From an uncultured Kiritimatiellota bacterium (lineage in GTDB: Bacteria > Verrucomicrobiota > Kiritimatiellia > RFP12 > UBA1067): a stretch of 46,358 nt of DNA. How positions within the stretch are numbered: position 1 is the first letter of the stretch; each line of letters opens with the position of its first letter. Where the stretch lies: contig CAKUCX010000022.1 in the NCBI GenBank assembly GCA_934643865.1, positions 1 through 46,358 of the forward strand, read 5' to 3'. A program made the translations under genes and the position numbers. Below the pieces are notes generated by a model. The model did no database searches. It saw only the letters and a list, made by a program, of their open reading frames with translations, and was not told the DNA's origin. This document shows positions 33,085 to 40,898 of the stretch, piece after piece.

Positions 33085-36000
33085 CTACCCGCGCGCCTTC
33101 AGCTCGCGGCGGCGCGCGGCGCGGGCGGACATGTAGGCGAACGCGCGCTTGATGCGCTCGCGCCACGTCTGGAAGAGCGCGTAGAGGCCCGGCACGAGCA
33201 GGATGCCGAACGCCACCGAAAAGAGCATGCCGAAGAACTCCGTCGTGCCCAGGTGGTTGCGGCTCGCCGCGCCCGCGCCCGTCGCGATCATCATCGGCAG
33301 CGTGCCGAGGAGCGTCGTGAGCGCCGTCATGAGGAGCGCGCGCAGGCGCTCGCCCGCCGCCACGCCGGCGGCCTCCACGATGGAGTAGCCCTCCAGCTCG
33401 TGCTTGTCCTTCGCGAACTCCACGATGAGGATCGCGTTCTTCGAGGCGAGGCCCACGAGGAGGACGAGCCCGAGCTGCGCGTAGATGCTCAGGCTGAAGC
33501 CGTAGAGGCGCAGCCCCACGAGCGCGCCGAAGACGGCCACGAAGATGGAGAGCATCACGGGAAGCGGGATCGTCCAGCTCTCGTACTGCGCGACGAGGAA
33601 GAGGTAGCCGAAGACCACGGCGAGCGCGATGAGCGGCGCGGCGCTCCCCTCGTTGCGCGCCTCCTGGAAGGAGAGCGAGTCCCAGACGTAGCCGTAGCCG
33701 TCGGGCAGCTCCGCGTCGAGGATCTCGCGCACCGCGCGCATGACGGTGCCGGAGGCGACGCCGGGCTTCGGCATGACCGTGACGCCGCACGCCATGTACT
33801 TGTCGCGCGTCGAGACAGTGCGCGGCCCGAGCTCGCGGCTGATCGTGCCAAGCGAGCCGACCGGCACCATCGCCCCCTCGTTCGAGCGCACGTAGAGCCG
33901 CGCGACGGCCTCCGGCGAGCTGCGCGCGCCGGCCTCGGCGGCCACGGTCACGCGGTTCACCTGCGTGCCGAGGTTCACGTCGTTGACGTAGCGCGAGCCG
34001 AGGTAGTTCTGGAGCGTCGAGTAGACGGCGGAGACCGGCACGTGGAACATCTCGGCCTTCACGCGGTCGAGGTTGAAGCGCAGCTGCGGCGTCTCGGAGT
34101 TGAAGCCCGAGAAGGCGGCGAGGACGTGCGGGCTCGCGTTGAGCTTCGCGAGCATCTCGTTCTTCACGCGGTCGAGCGCGACCGGGTCGGTGCTCGTCTT
34201 GTCCAGGATCTGCAGCGAAACGCCGTTCGAGTTGCCGAGGCCGGGGATCGCGGGCGGCGCGAACACCTGCCACTTCGGCTCGGGGATCGCGGCGAGGACG
34301 GCCGAGACCTTCGGGATCAGCGCCGCGAGGCTCTGCGACGGCTCGGTGCGCTCGCTCCAGCGCTTGAGGTCCACAATGAGCATGGCGAGGTTCTCGCCGC
34401 GCCCGGAGATCATGCCGAAGCCGGTGATCGAGAGGATGCTCGACACCTCGGGGATCTTGCGCAGCTCCTCCACGGCGCGCAGCGAGACGTCGCGCGTGCG
34501 GTCGCGCGAGGTGCCCTCGGGCATGTCCATCGCGCAGAAGATGACGCTCTGGTCCTCGTCGGGCAGGAACGACGTCTCGGTGTCCACGAAGAGGCGCGCC
34601 GTGAGGAGGATCGTGAGCGCGAGCAGCACGGCGGCGAGGAAGATGCGGCGCGCGAGCCACTTCGCCGCCGTCACGAAGAGGCCCTTGAAGCGCTCGATGC
34701 ACCAGTTGAACCACGCGAGCGGACCGTGCTTGAACGGGCGCGCCTCGTGGAGGAGGAGCGAGCAGAGGGCCGGCGCGAGCGTGAGCGCGCAGACGGTCGA
34801 GAAGCACACGGCGGCGGAGAGCGTGACGGAGAACTGCTGGTAGATGCGCCCCGTGATGCCGCTCATGAAGCCGATCGGCACGAAGATGCCGAGCAGCACG
34901 AGCGTCGTCGCGATGACGGCGCTCGTCACGTCGTGCATCGCCTGGATCGCCGCCTCGCGCGCGTTCAGCCCGCGCGTCTCGATGAGGAACTGCACGCGCT
35001 CGACGACGACGATGCAGTCGTCCACGACGACGCCGATCGCCAGCACGAGTCCGAAGAGCGTGAGCGTGTTGATCGAGTAGCCGAGGAAGGCCATCAGGAT
35101 GAACGTGGAGCAGAGCGAGACGGGGATCGTGAGGCAGGGGATGAGCGTCGCGCGCCAGTCCTGCAGGAAGATGTAGCACACGAGGACGACGAGGCCGAAC
35201 GTGATGAGGAGCGTCTCGACGATCTCCTTGATGCACATGCGCACGTACTCCGTCGCGTCGTAGGGCACCGTCCATTCGAGGTCGTCCGGGAACGCCTTCG
35301 CCTGGCGGCGCATCTCGTCGTAGACCCGGTCCATCGTCGCGATCGCGTTCGCGCCCGGCTTCTGCTGGAGGGCGACCGAGACGGCGTTGCCGCCGTTGAA
35401 CTGGCCGGTGAAGGTGTAGTTCTGCTCGCCGATCTCCGTGCGCGCGACGTCCTTGAGGCGCACGAGGCCGCCGTTCGCGTCGCGGCGCACGACGATCTCG
35501 TCGAACTCCTTCGCCGTCATGAGCCGGCCCTGCGCCTTGAGCGTGTAGACCTTCGCGCCGTGTTCGGAGATCGGCGCCGCGCCGACGGTGCCGATCGAGG
35601 CCTGGATGTTCTGCTTCGTGACGGCCGCGATGACCTCCTCGGAGTTGAGGCCCTGCGCCGCGAGGCGGTCGGCGTCCATCCACACGCGCATCGAGAGCTT
35701 CGGGCCGTACACGGTCGCCTCGCCGACGCCCGGCACGCGCAGGAGCGCCGGCTGGATGTTCGCGTAGATGTAGTCCGAGATCTGCAGGCGCGACAGCGTG
35801 CCCTTCGGCGAGCGCAGGCAGAGGAAGCCGAGCATGTCCGTGGACTGCGCGCGGATCTTGCCGCCGAGCTGCTTCACCTCCTGCGGCAGCTTCGCCTCGG
35901 CCTGCGAGACGCGGTTCTGCACCTTCACCATGTCCATGTCGCGGTCGCTCTCGACCTCGAAGGAGATTTCGAGCTGGTAGTTGCCGTCGTCCGAGCAGCT

Positions 36001-36282
36001 GCCCTTCATGTAGAGCATGTCGTCGACGCCGTTCACCTCGTCCTCGATCGGCATCGCGACGGTGTTCAGCACCTCGCGCGCGTTCGCGCCGGGGTAGGTG
36101 TAGGAGACGGAGATCGAGGGCGGCGTGAGCTGCGGGTACTGCGAGACCGGCAGGCTCCTGATGGCCATGAGGCCGGCGAGGGTCAGCACGATGGAGATGA
36201 CCATCGCGAAGCGCGGACGCTCGATGAAGACGCGCGAGAACGTCTTGATCTTGTCGATGCTGGCGCGGACTGAAAGCTTCAT
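33085..36282 (-). CDS. RND efflux pump, HAE1 (AcrB/MexB) family inner-membrane transporter
   Basis: A 1065-aa protein with twelve membrane helices and two large periplasmic loops. It opens FIERPRFAMVISIVLTLAGL. The proton relay is intact: the Asp pair in helix 4 (AIGVVVDDCIVVVERVQ) and the Lys of helix 10 (VGLASKNAILIVEFAKDK). It exports drugs or other amphiphilic compounds as a trimer with the adaptor at 36290 and the channel at 29707. The start follows the adaptor stop after seven bases. Substrate range cannot be told from sequence. Confidence 0.96.
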   Translation of the reverse strand: MKLSVRASIDKIKTFSRVFIERPRFAMVISIVLTLAGLMAIRSLPVSQYPQLTPPSISVSYTYPGANAREVLNTVAMPIEDEVNGVDDMLYMKGSCSDDGNYQLEISFEVESDRDMDMVKVQNRVSQAEAKLPQEVKQLGGKIRAQSTDMLGFLCLRSPKGTLSRLQISDYIYANIQPALLRVPGVGEATVYGPKLSMRVWMDADRLAAQGLNSEEVIAAVTKQNIQASIGTVGAAPISEHGAKVYTLKAQGRLMTAKEFDEIVVRRDANGGLVRLKDVARTEIGEQNYTFTGQFNGGNAVSVALQQKPGANAIATMDRVYDEMRRQAKAFPDDLEWTVPYDATEYVRMCIKEIVETLLITFGLVVLVCYIFLQDWRATLIPCLTIPVSLCSTFILMAFLGYSINTLTLFGLVLAIGVVVDDCIVVVERVQFLIETRGLNAREAAIQAMHDVTSAVIATTLVLLGIFVPIGFMSGITGRIYQQFSVTLSAAVCFSTVCALTLAPALCSLLLHEARPFKHGPLAWFNWCIERFKGLFVTAAKWLARRIFLAAVLLALTILLTARLFVDTETSFLPDEDQSVIFCAMDMPEGTSRDRTRDVSLRAVEELRKIPEVSSILSITGFGMISGRGENLAMLIVDLKRWSERTEPSQSLAALIPKVSAVLAAIPEPKWQVFAPPAIPGLGNSNGVSLQILDKTSTDPVALDRVKNEMLAKLNASPHVLAAFSGFNSETPQLRFNLDRVKAEMFHVPVSAVYSTLQNYLGSRYVNDVNLGTQVNRVTVAAEAGARSSPEAVARLYVRSNEGAMVPVGSLGTISRELGPRTVSTRDKYMACGVTVMPKPGVASGTVMRAVREILDAELPDGYGYVWDSLSFQEARNEGSAAPLIALAVVFGYLFLVAQYESWTIPLPVMLSIFVAVFGALVGLRLYGFSLSIYAQLGLVLLVGLASKNAILIVEFAKDKHELEGYSIVEAAGVAAGERLRALLMTALTTLLGTLPMMIATGAGAASRNHLGTTEFFGMLFSVAFGILLVPGLYALFQTWRERIKRAFAYMSARAARRRELKARG

Positions 36283-36289
36283 GGGCGGC

Positions 36290-37510
36290 TCATTCCTTGA
36301 TCGGGGCCTTGTACTTCGCGTCGAGGTCGGCGTTCGGCGTCGCCTGCGCGACGACCACCTTCATGCCCGCGCGCAGCTTCGCGACGCCCGAGACGACGAC
36401 CTGCTCGCCCTTCGCGAGCCCCTCCGTCACCGGCGTCCAGCCGTCGGGGCCCGTCTCCAGCGCCGTGACGGCGCGCTGCTCCACCGTGCCGTCCTTCTTC
36501 ATCACCCACACGCCGCGGCTGCCGCCGGCGAAGTCGACGACGGCCTGCTGCGGCACGCAGAGGAGCGTGCGCGGCTTCTTGGAATCCACGAGCAGCGTGA
36601 CGTAGGTGTTCGGCACGAGCAGGCGGTCCGGGTTCGGGAAGGAGAGGCGCATCGTGATCGTGGCCGTCTCCTTGCTCATCGTGTTGTCGTCGTAGGCCCA
36701 CAGCCCCTCGCGGTTGTAGAGCGTGCCGTCGGGCAGGACGACGCGCTGGCGGTACTCGAACGGCTTCCCGGCGAGCTGCGCGTTGCGCCAGGCGACGTAG
36801 GCGCGGTCGGTGAGCGGGAAGGAGACGCGGATGGGGTCCACCTGCACGATGCGCGCGAGCGCGCCCTTCGACGGCGCCACGTAGTCGCCCACGTAGGCGG
36901 AGGACTTGCCGATCTGCCCGGAAATGGGCGCGACGACCGTCGTCTTCTTGAGGTCGTACTCCGCGACGACGAGGTTCGCCTTCGCCTGGAGGACGGCGGC
37001 CTGCGCCTTCTCGGCCCCCGCCTCGGAGTCGTCGCGCTCCTTCTGGGTGATGCCGCGCGCGTCCGCCTTCTTCATGCGCTCGTAGTAGCGCGCGGCGCGG
37101 CGCGCCTCCGCCTCGGCGGCCTCCAGGTCGGCCTTGCGCTGGTTGACGACGGCGCGGTAGCGCTCGTCGTCGATCACGTAGAGGACCTGCCCGGCCTTGA
37201 CCAGGTCGCCCTCCTTGAACTTGAGCGCCTTCACGTAGCCGTCGATCTGGGGGAGCAGATCGACCTCCTGCTCCGCCTCGGCGTGCGCCACGAACTTCTC
37301 GGGGAGGTTGTAGGGCCGCTCCTCGGCGGCGCGCACCGCCACGGTCACGTCCCCCTGCGCCGCCGCCCGCGCCGGCGGTGCGGACTTCGGCCACATCTCG
37401 CACGCCATCCAGCCGCCGGCGGCGCACGCCGCGCCCAGGACGACCGTCCCGGCGAGGGAGCCCAGCACGGCCCCCATGCTCTTCTTCTTCGTGTTCGTCT
37501 CTTCTGCCAT
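36290..37510 (-). CDS. RND efflux adaptor (membrane fusion protein, AcrA/MexA family)
   Basis: A 406-aa protein. The ATG at 37510 is preceded by AAGAGG and begins MAEETNTKKKSMG with one membrane anchor (VLGSLAGTVVLGAACAAGGW) rather than a typical lipoprotein signal. The lipoyl-like half domains (EVDLLPQIDGYVKALKFKEG and VVAPISGQIGKS) flank an alpha-hairpin of about 85 residues. Beta-barrel and membrane-proximal domains follow. It bridges pump and outer-membrane channel. It starts four bases after the tetR stop. Confidence 0.94.
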   Translation of the reverse strand: MAEETNTKKKSMGAVLGSLAGTVVLGAACAAGGWMACEMWPKSAPPARAAAQGDVTVAVRAAEERPYNLPEKFVAHAEAEQEVDLLPQIDGYVKALKFKEGDLVKAGQVLYVIDDERYRAVVNQRKADLEAAEAEARRAARYYERMKKADARGITQKERDDSEAGAEKAQAAVLQAKANLVVAEYDLKKTTVVAPISGQIGKSSAYVGDYVAPSKGALARIVQVDPIRVSFPLTDRAYVAWRNAQLAGKPFEYRQRVVLPDGTLYNREGLWAYDDNTMSKETATITMRLSFPNPDRLLVPNTYVTLLVDSKKPRTLLCVPQQAVVDFAGGSRGVWVMKKDGTVEQRAVTALETGPDGWTPVTEGLAKGEQVVVSGVAKLRAGMKVVVAQATPNADLDAKYKAPIKE

Positions 37511-37514
37511 GTTG

Positions 37515-38186
37515 TCACCTCTTGTCTCGATCATCGTCTCCGCCTCCGGCCTTCGTCGTCCCGCGCGCGTCCGCGCGGACGCTCGCCCACAGCGCCGCGA
37601 AGCCGAGCCGGAGCGTCGTTTCGAGGTCGCTTTCAAGAAACTCCGCGATCCGCGCGCCCACGAGGCCGTCGAGCATCGCCATGCTCACGCTCGCCACCTG
37701 CGCGGCGTCCGTCCCCGGCCGCGCGCGCCCCGCGCGCACGTCGTTCTCCAGGGCCGCGCGGAACGCCTCCCACGGGCCGAAGCGGCGGTTCGTCAGCAGG
37801 TCGCGCCGCACGGCCGCCATCGACGAATCCGTCCACTGGATCTGGCGGTGGAGAAGCTGGAAGTAGGCCCGCGCCTCGGCGTGGTCGAGCATCTGCGCGG
37901 TGTGGCGCGCCAGGAGCGCCGCGACGTCGGGGTAGGAGGCCTCGCCCGGCGGCATCGCGGCGGCGAAGAGGCGCCCGAAGCGCGCCACCATGTCGTCGAT
38001 CAGCGCGAGCAGCAGCGCCTCCTTCGAGGCGAAGTGCCAGTAGACGGCGCCCTTCGTGAGCTTCAGTCGCGCGGCGATGTCGGTGAACGTCGTCTGCGCG
38101 TAGCCCTTCTTCGCGAAGAGCGCAAGCGCGCTCGCGAGAATCCGCGTGCGTGTCCTTTCAGCTTCCTCTTTTGCCCGTCGTGCCAT
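37515..38186 (-). CDS. TetR/AcrR-family repressor of the efflux operon
   Basis: A 223-aa protein. The N-terminal helix-turn-helix is FTDIAARLKLTKGAVYWHFA after RILASALALFAKKGYAQTT; the ligand-binding helices follow (LLTNRRFGPWEAF), as in AcrR/TtgR regulators. It is the first gene of the efflux operon, and its promoter spacer contains an AcrR-like inverted repeat. So it very probably represses its own transcript and is released by pump substrates. Confidence 0.93.
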   Translation of the reverse strand: MARRAKEEAERTRTRILASALALFAKKGYAQTTFTDIAARLKLTKGAVYWHFASKEALLLALIDDMVARFGRLFAAAMPPGEASYPDVAALLARHTAQMLDHAEARAYFQLLHRQIQWTDSSMAAVRRDLLTNRRFGPWEAFRAALENDVRAGRARPGTDAAQVASVSMAMLDGLVGARIAEFLESDLETTLRLGFAALWASVRADARGTTKAGGGDDDRDKR

Positions 38187-38218
38187 GCGTGGACCTGGTT
38201 TTCCCTTTGCGGGCGCGT

Positions 38219-38248
38219 ATTATACATACCTTCAGGTAGGTATGTCAA
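38219..38248 (-). promoter_or_regulatory. Consensus promoter of tetR-efflux operon
   Basis: A perfect -35 TTGACA (38243-38248) and a perfect -10 TATAAT (38219-38224) are separated by 18 bases. This is the strongest-looking promoter in the window. Confidence 0.85.
38224..38245. promoter_or_regulatory. TetR/AcrR-type operator
   Basis: Inverted repeat ACATACCT-6 bases-AGGTATGT filling the spacer between -35 and -10. It closely resembles the AcrR operator pattern TACATAC...GTATGTA, so the adjacent repressor is the likely ligand. Confidence 0.8.
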
Positions 38249-38304
38249 GCCCGACGGATATTCTTTTTGTCACGGCCCTCGTCAGCGACGGCCTCCCCAT
38301 GCGC

Positions 38305-38325
38305 TCCGAAGTGAAATCGCGCGGC
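38305..38325 (+). repeat. Boundary repeat, copy 1
   Basis: TCCGAAGTGAAATCGCGCGG and one more base, recurring at 38754 (one difference) and 39094 (diverged at the right end). It marks the edges of the long tandem repeats in this gene-free stretch. Confidence 0.85.
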
Positions 38326-38332
38326 GCCACAC

Positions 38333-38357
38333 GGGAGGGCCGCGCGTGTCGCGGCCG
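38333..38357 (+). repeat. Short palindromic element, intergenic copy 1
   Basis: GGGAGGG followed by a small inverted repeat (CCGCG...CGCGG) and CCG. It is identical to 38782-38806 over 25 bases and differs by two bases from the copy within the kinase gene at 41572. Confidence 0.9.
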
Positions 38358-38412
38358 AACACCGCGCCGCCCCCCGGCGCGGGACGCCTCCCCCCGGCCA
38401 GATGGCCGCGAC

Positions 38413-38438
38413 GGGAGGGACGCAATTCAGTGCGTCCG
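38413..38438 (+). repeat. Short palindromic element, stem variant
   Basis: GGGAGGG then ACGCA-ATTCAG-TGCGT then CCG. The flanks match the other copies, while the stem bases have changed on both sides together, which keeps the pairing. Confidence 0.7.
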
Positions 38439-38517
38439 TACACACAGGTGCGCCGCCGACCGAGACGACACGGCGGACTGGGCAGACACTTCTCCGCGCA
38501 CATGGGGCGCACGGCGT

Positions 38518-38774
38518 GAGATTTCAGTGCGTAATAAAATCTCATCCACACCAGAACCGTAAATCTCAAAAACCGTTATCGCCTCGCAAACAAATCTTGT
38601 GGGCCGCAAAGGGCACAAAACTTTGCGGTATTTGCGTTCTTTGCGGAAAATCACCATATTCCGTTGCCGAATCCAGAGGTTGAGGCATGGAGCGCGTAGA
38701 GGTGTAGAAGGGGTGCGGCCGCAACAAGTTGCGACCCTCCCGCCGCGTCCCGTTCCGAAGTGAAGTCGCGCGGC
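38518..38774 (+). repeat. Long intergenic repeat, unit 1
   Basis: Starts GAGATTTCAGTGCGTAATAA, contains ATCTTGTGGGCCGCAAAG and CACAAAACTTTGCGG, and ends with the boundary repeat at 38754. It aligns with 38864-39114 in the same order and orientation. No open frame within it looks coding. Confidence 0.85.
38716..38741 (-). repeat. Short palindromic element, reversed copy
   Basis: On the minus strand GGGAGGG is followed by TCGCAACTTGTTGCGGCCG, the same layout as the other copies with different stem bases. Confidence 0.7.
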
Positions 38775-38781
38775 ATCATGC

Positions 38782-38806
38782 GGGAGGGCCGCGCGTGTCG
38801 CGGCCG
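38782..38806 (+). repeat. Short palindromic element, intergenic copy 2
   Basis: Identical over 25 bases to 38333-38357. Confidence 0.9.
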
Positions 38807-38863
38807 TGCCCGCGCCGGGCCCGTTCGGACGCCCTGCGCCGAGTCCCCTCCTCCCTTCTGCAT

Positions 38864-39114
38864 GAGATTTCAGTGCGTAATAAAATCTTATCCATGGACA
38901 GAACCGTCATCTGCGAGAACGTCATCGCCACGGCAATCAAATCTTGTGGGCCGCAAAGAGCACAAAACTTTGCGGTCTTGCGTTATTTGTGGCAAAAATG
39001 CCATGTTCCGTTGCCGAATCGATCGATTGAGGAAGTGGCCGTGGAGAGGTGTGGAAGCGTGGAAGGGGCGCGACCGCAACTGTCCGGGACTGTTCCGAAG
39101 TGAAATCACGCGCC
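38864..39114 (+). repeat. Long intergenic repeat, unit 2
   Basis: Second copy of 38518-38774, offset by 346 bases, with scattered differences and small indels. Its right end is followed within about 100 bases by the arginase-family pseudogene. Confidence 0.85.
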
Positions 39115-39214
39115 GACCTGTTCGGACATCGCGCGCCAACTTTGAAAAACGATCTTCGCGTCTCCGCGCGCTCCGTGTTGACCGGCCGGAGGACGCGGAG
39201 TTCGCGGCGGCGGA

Positions 39215-39838
39215 GCCTCGCGCCGGAGAATCCAGGGCACAAGACCGTCCGCGTACCCATCGGCATGGCGTACGGGGAGCGGAAGATCACGGACGGCATC
39301 ACCGACCTCGACGCGATCGTCGCGCAGACGGAGTCAGCGCTCGCCGCGCTGGAGGCGGAGTCGCCGGACAGGATAATCACGCTCGGCGGAGAATGCTCCG
39401 TCAGCGTGGTGCCGTTCACGTGGCTCGCAAGGAAATATGCCGGCGACGTGGCGGTTCTGTGGGTTGACGCGCATCCCGACATCACGCTTCCGGGCGACGC
39501 CTCTAGCGGCTACCACGCGATGGCCGTCACGTCGATCATGGGCAAGATCGCGCCGGCGAAGACGATTCTTCCTGCCGCGATCCCGCCCGAGAGGATCCTC
39601 TTCGTCGGACTTCGCGACTGGGAGCGCAGGCAGATCGTTGACCGCCAGAAGGAATACGGAATCAGGCATGTCGGCGTTGCGGAAATGCGCGAATCGTCGA
39701 AGCGGGCGCTTGATTGGATAACCTTGATTGGATAACGTCGACAGGCGCAAAGCACGTGCTGATCCATTTCAACCTCGACGTCCTCGACCCCGCCGACGCC
39801 CTCGCGGGAACGAAAAGTGAAGCCGCAAGAAAGGGAAG
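39215..39838 (+). pseudogene. Arginase/agmatinase-family pseudogene
   Basis: Recognisable arginase-superfamily sequence starts near LAPENPGHKTVRVPI and continues with ITLGGECSVSVVPF (the family GGDHS site), VLWVDAHPDITLP and SSGYHAMAVTSIMG. The frame then stops at 39735 (DWITLIG). Removing one copy of a 14-bp tandem duplication (39709-39736) restores LDWITSTGAKHVLIHFNLDV and then LDPADALAG, the next metal-binding motif. The 5' end is missing too: sequence before about 39215 is repeat-derived. The 3' end runs into unrelated sequence after about 20 codons. So the gene is truncated at both ends and frameshifted. Its original role would be hydrolysis of arginine, agmatine or a related guanidino/formimino compound. 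Confidence 0.85.
39709..39736 (+). repeat. 14-bp perfect tandem duplication
   Basis: CTTGATTGGATAAC occurs twice in direct succession (39709-39722 and 39723-39736), shifting the arginase-family reading frame. Confidence 0.97.
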
Positions 39839-39925
39839 CGATCACTGCGTAGATTTTCGCGGCTGATCGCGTTCTTTGTCCTTGGACGGCGCTGCTGCCT
39901 CCGCAAAACAGAAAGGAAGACGACC

Positions 39926-40876
39926 ATGGACAAGACAATCATCATCTGCGCAACCGCTCTTCTCGGGCTTGCCGCGTTCGCACAGGGCCGACAGGGGATG
40001 GGACGGCGCATGAGGGAGAATCCGGATGCGAAACTGCACCGCTTCTCCACAACCGTGGAAAAGGAACGCCCGCAGCTCAACGACGAGACGAAACGCCTCA
40101 TTGCGGCATACCACCGCAATCCGACGGATGAGAACCGCGCCGCCCTGCGCAAGCAATGCGCAATCAACTACGACAACATCGTCAGGCGCAAGAAGGCGAA
40201 GCTGGAGGAGCTGAAGCGCACCGCCCGGCACCAGTCGAAGGTGGACGAGATGCAGGAGATCGTGGACGAGATGATCGCCAACCGCGAACACCGCATCGAC
40301 CAGACGATGGCGCGGTTCACCGATTCGCGATTTCGCGGCAGGGCGCGTCGCCCCGCGACCGCCGGCTACCTTCCGCTCCTCGGCGCGGCGAAAAACGTCT
40401 CGGTCGCATACGCGCCCGTCACGAACGAGGACTACGCCAAGTTCACGGGGAAGCCGGCCGCAGAGGGAACGGAGAAGCACCCCGTGACGAACGTATCCGT
40501 CGAGGACGCGGTAAAATACTGCACGTGGCTCGGCGAGCGCGATCCGGCGCACACCTACCGCCTCCCGACGGAAGAGGAATGGGAACTCGCCGCCGGGCAC
40601 ATGCCGAAGGATGCCGACTTCAATTGCGGGGCAGGCGACTCGATCCGCCCCGTGGATGCGTTCGCGCAGACGAAAGGCGCTTCCGGCGGCATCGACTTCT
40701 GGGGCAACTGCTGGGAGTGGACGGCAACCAAGCGCAGTGACGGGAAGAACGCAGTCAAGGGCGGCGCGTTCGACGCCAAGCGCACCGACTGCCGCACCGA
40801 GGCGAAAGCCGCTTCTCGCGGCGGCGCCAGAGGCTATCCCAACGTGACGATCCGCCTCGTGCGCGAGACGAAATGA
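39926..40876 (+). CDS. Secreted SUMF1/FGE-fold protein, not a canonical formylglycine enzyme
   Basis: A 316-aa protein with AAAGGAAG before the ATG and a signal peptide (MDKTIIICATALLGLAAFAQ). Residues about 30-140 are charged helices. Residues about 155-314 show the FGE-sulfatase fold: PVTNVSVEDAVKYCTWLGER, YRLPTEEEWELAAG, GGIDFWGNCWEWTATKR and AVKGGAFDAKRTDCRTEAKA. Where formylglycine-generating enzymes carry two Cys (GGSYLCxxxxC), the first position is Ala here, so oxidase activity is unlikely. It faces the kinase gene with a 22-base gap between stops. The function is unknown; such domains also act as binding modules. Confidence 0.82.
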   Translation: MDKTIIICATALLGLAAFAQGRQGMGRRMRENPDAKLHRFSTTVEKERPQLNDETKRLIAAYHRNPTDENRAALRKQCAINYDNIVRRKKAKLEELKRTARHQSKVDEMQEIVDEMIANREHRIDQTMARFTDSRFRGRARRPATAGYLPLLGAAKNVSVAYAPVTNEDYAKFTGKPAAEGTEKHPVTNVSVEDAVKYCTWLGERDPAHTYRLPTEEEWELAAGHMPKDADFNCGAGDSIRPVDAFAQTKGASGGIDFWGNCWEWTATKRSDGKNAVKGGAFDAKRTDCRTEAKAASRGGARGYPNVTIRLVRETK

Positions 40877-40898
40877 AGGGATCGCGCCCAGGAGCGAC

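Noticed and set aside
38305..39114. CRISPR array
   Set aside because: There are only two or three long, diverged units without regular spacers, and no cas genes.
38427..39139. Small minus-strand frames (76 and 83 codons) with similar LCSLRPTRFDC-type stretches
   Set aside because: Their similarity comes from the duplicated DNA repeat, they lack ribosome sites and their ends fall at arbitrary places; I treat them as repeat, not genes.
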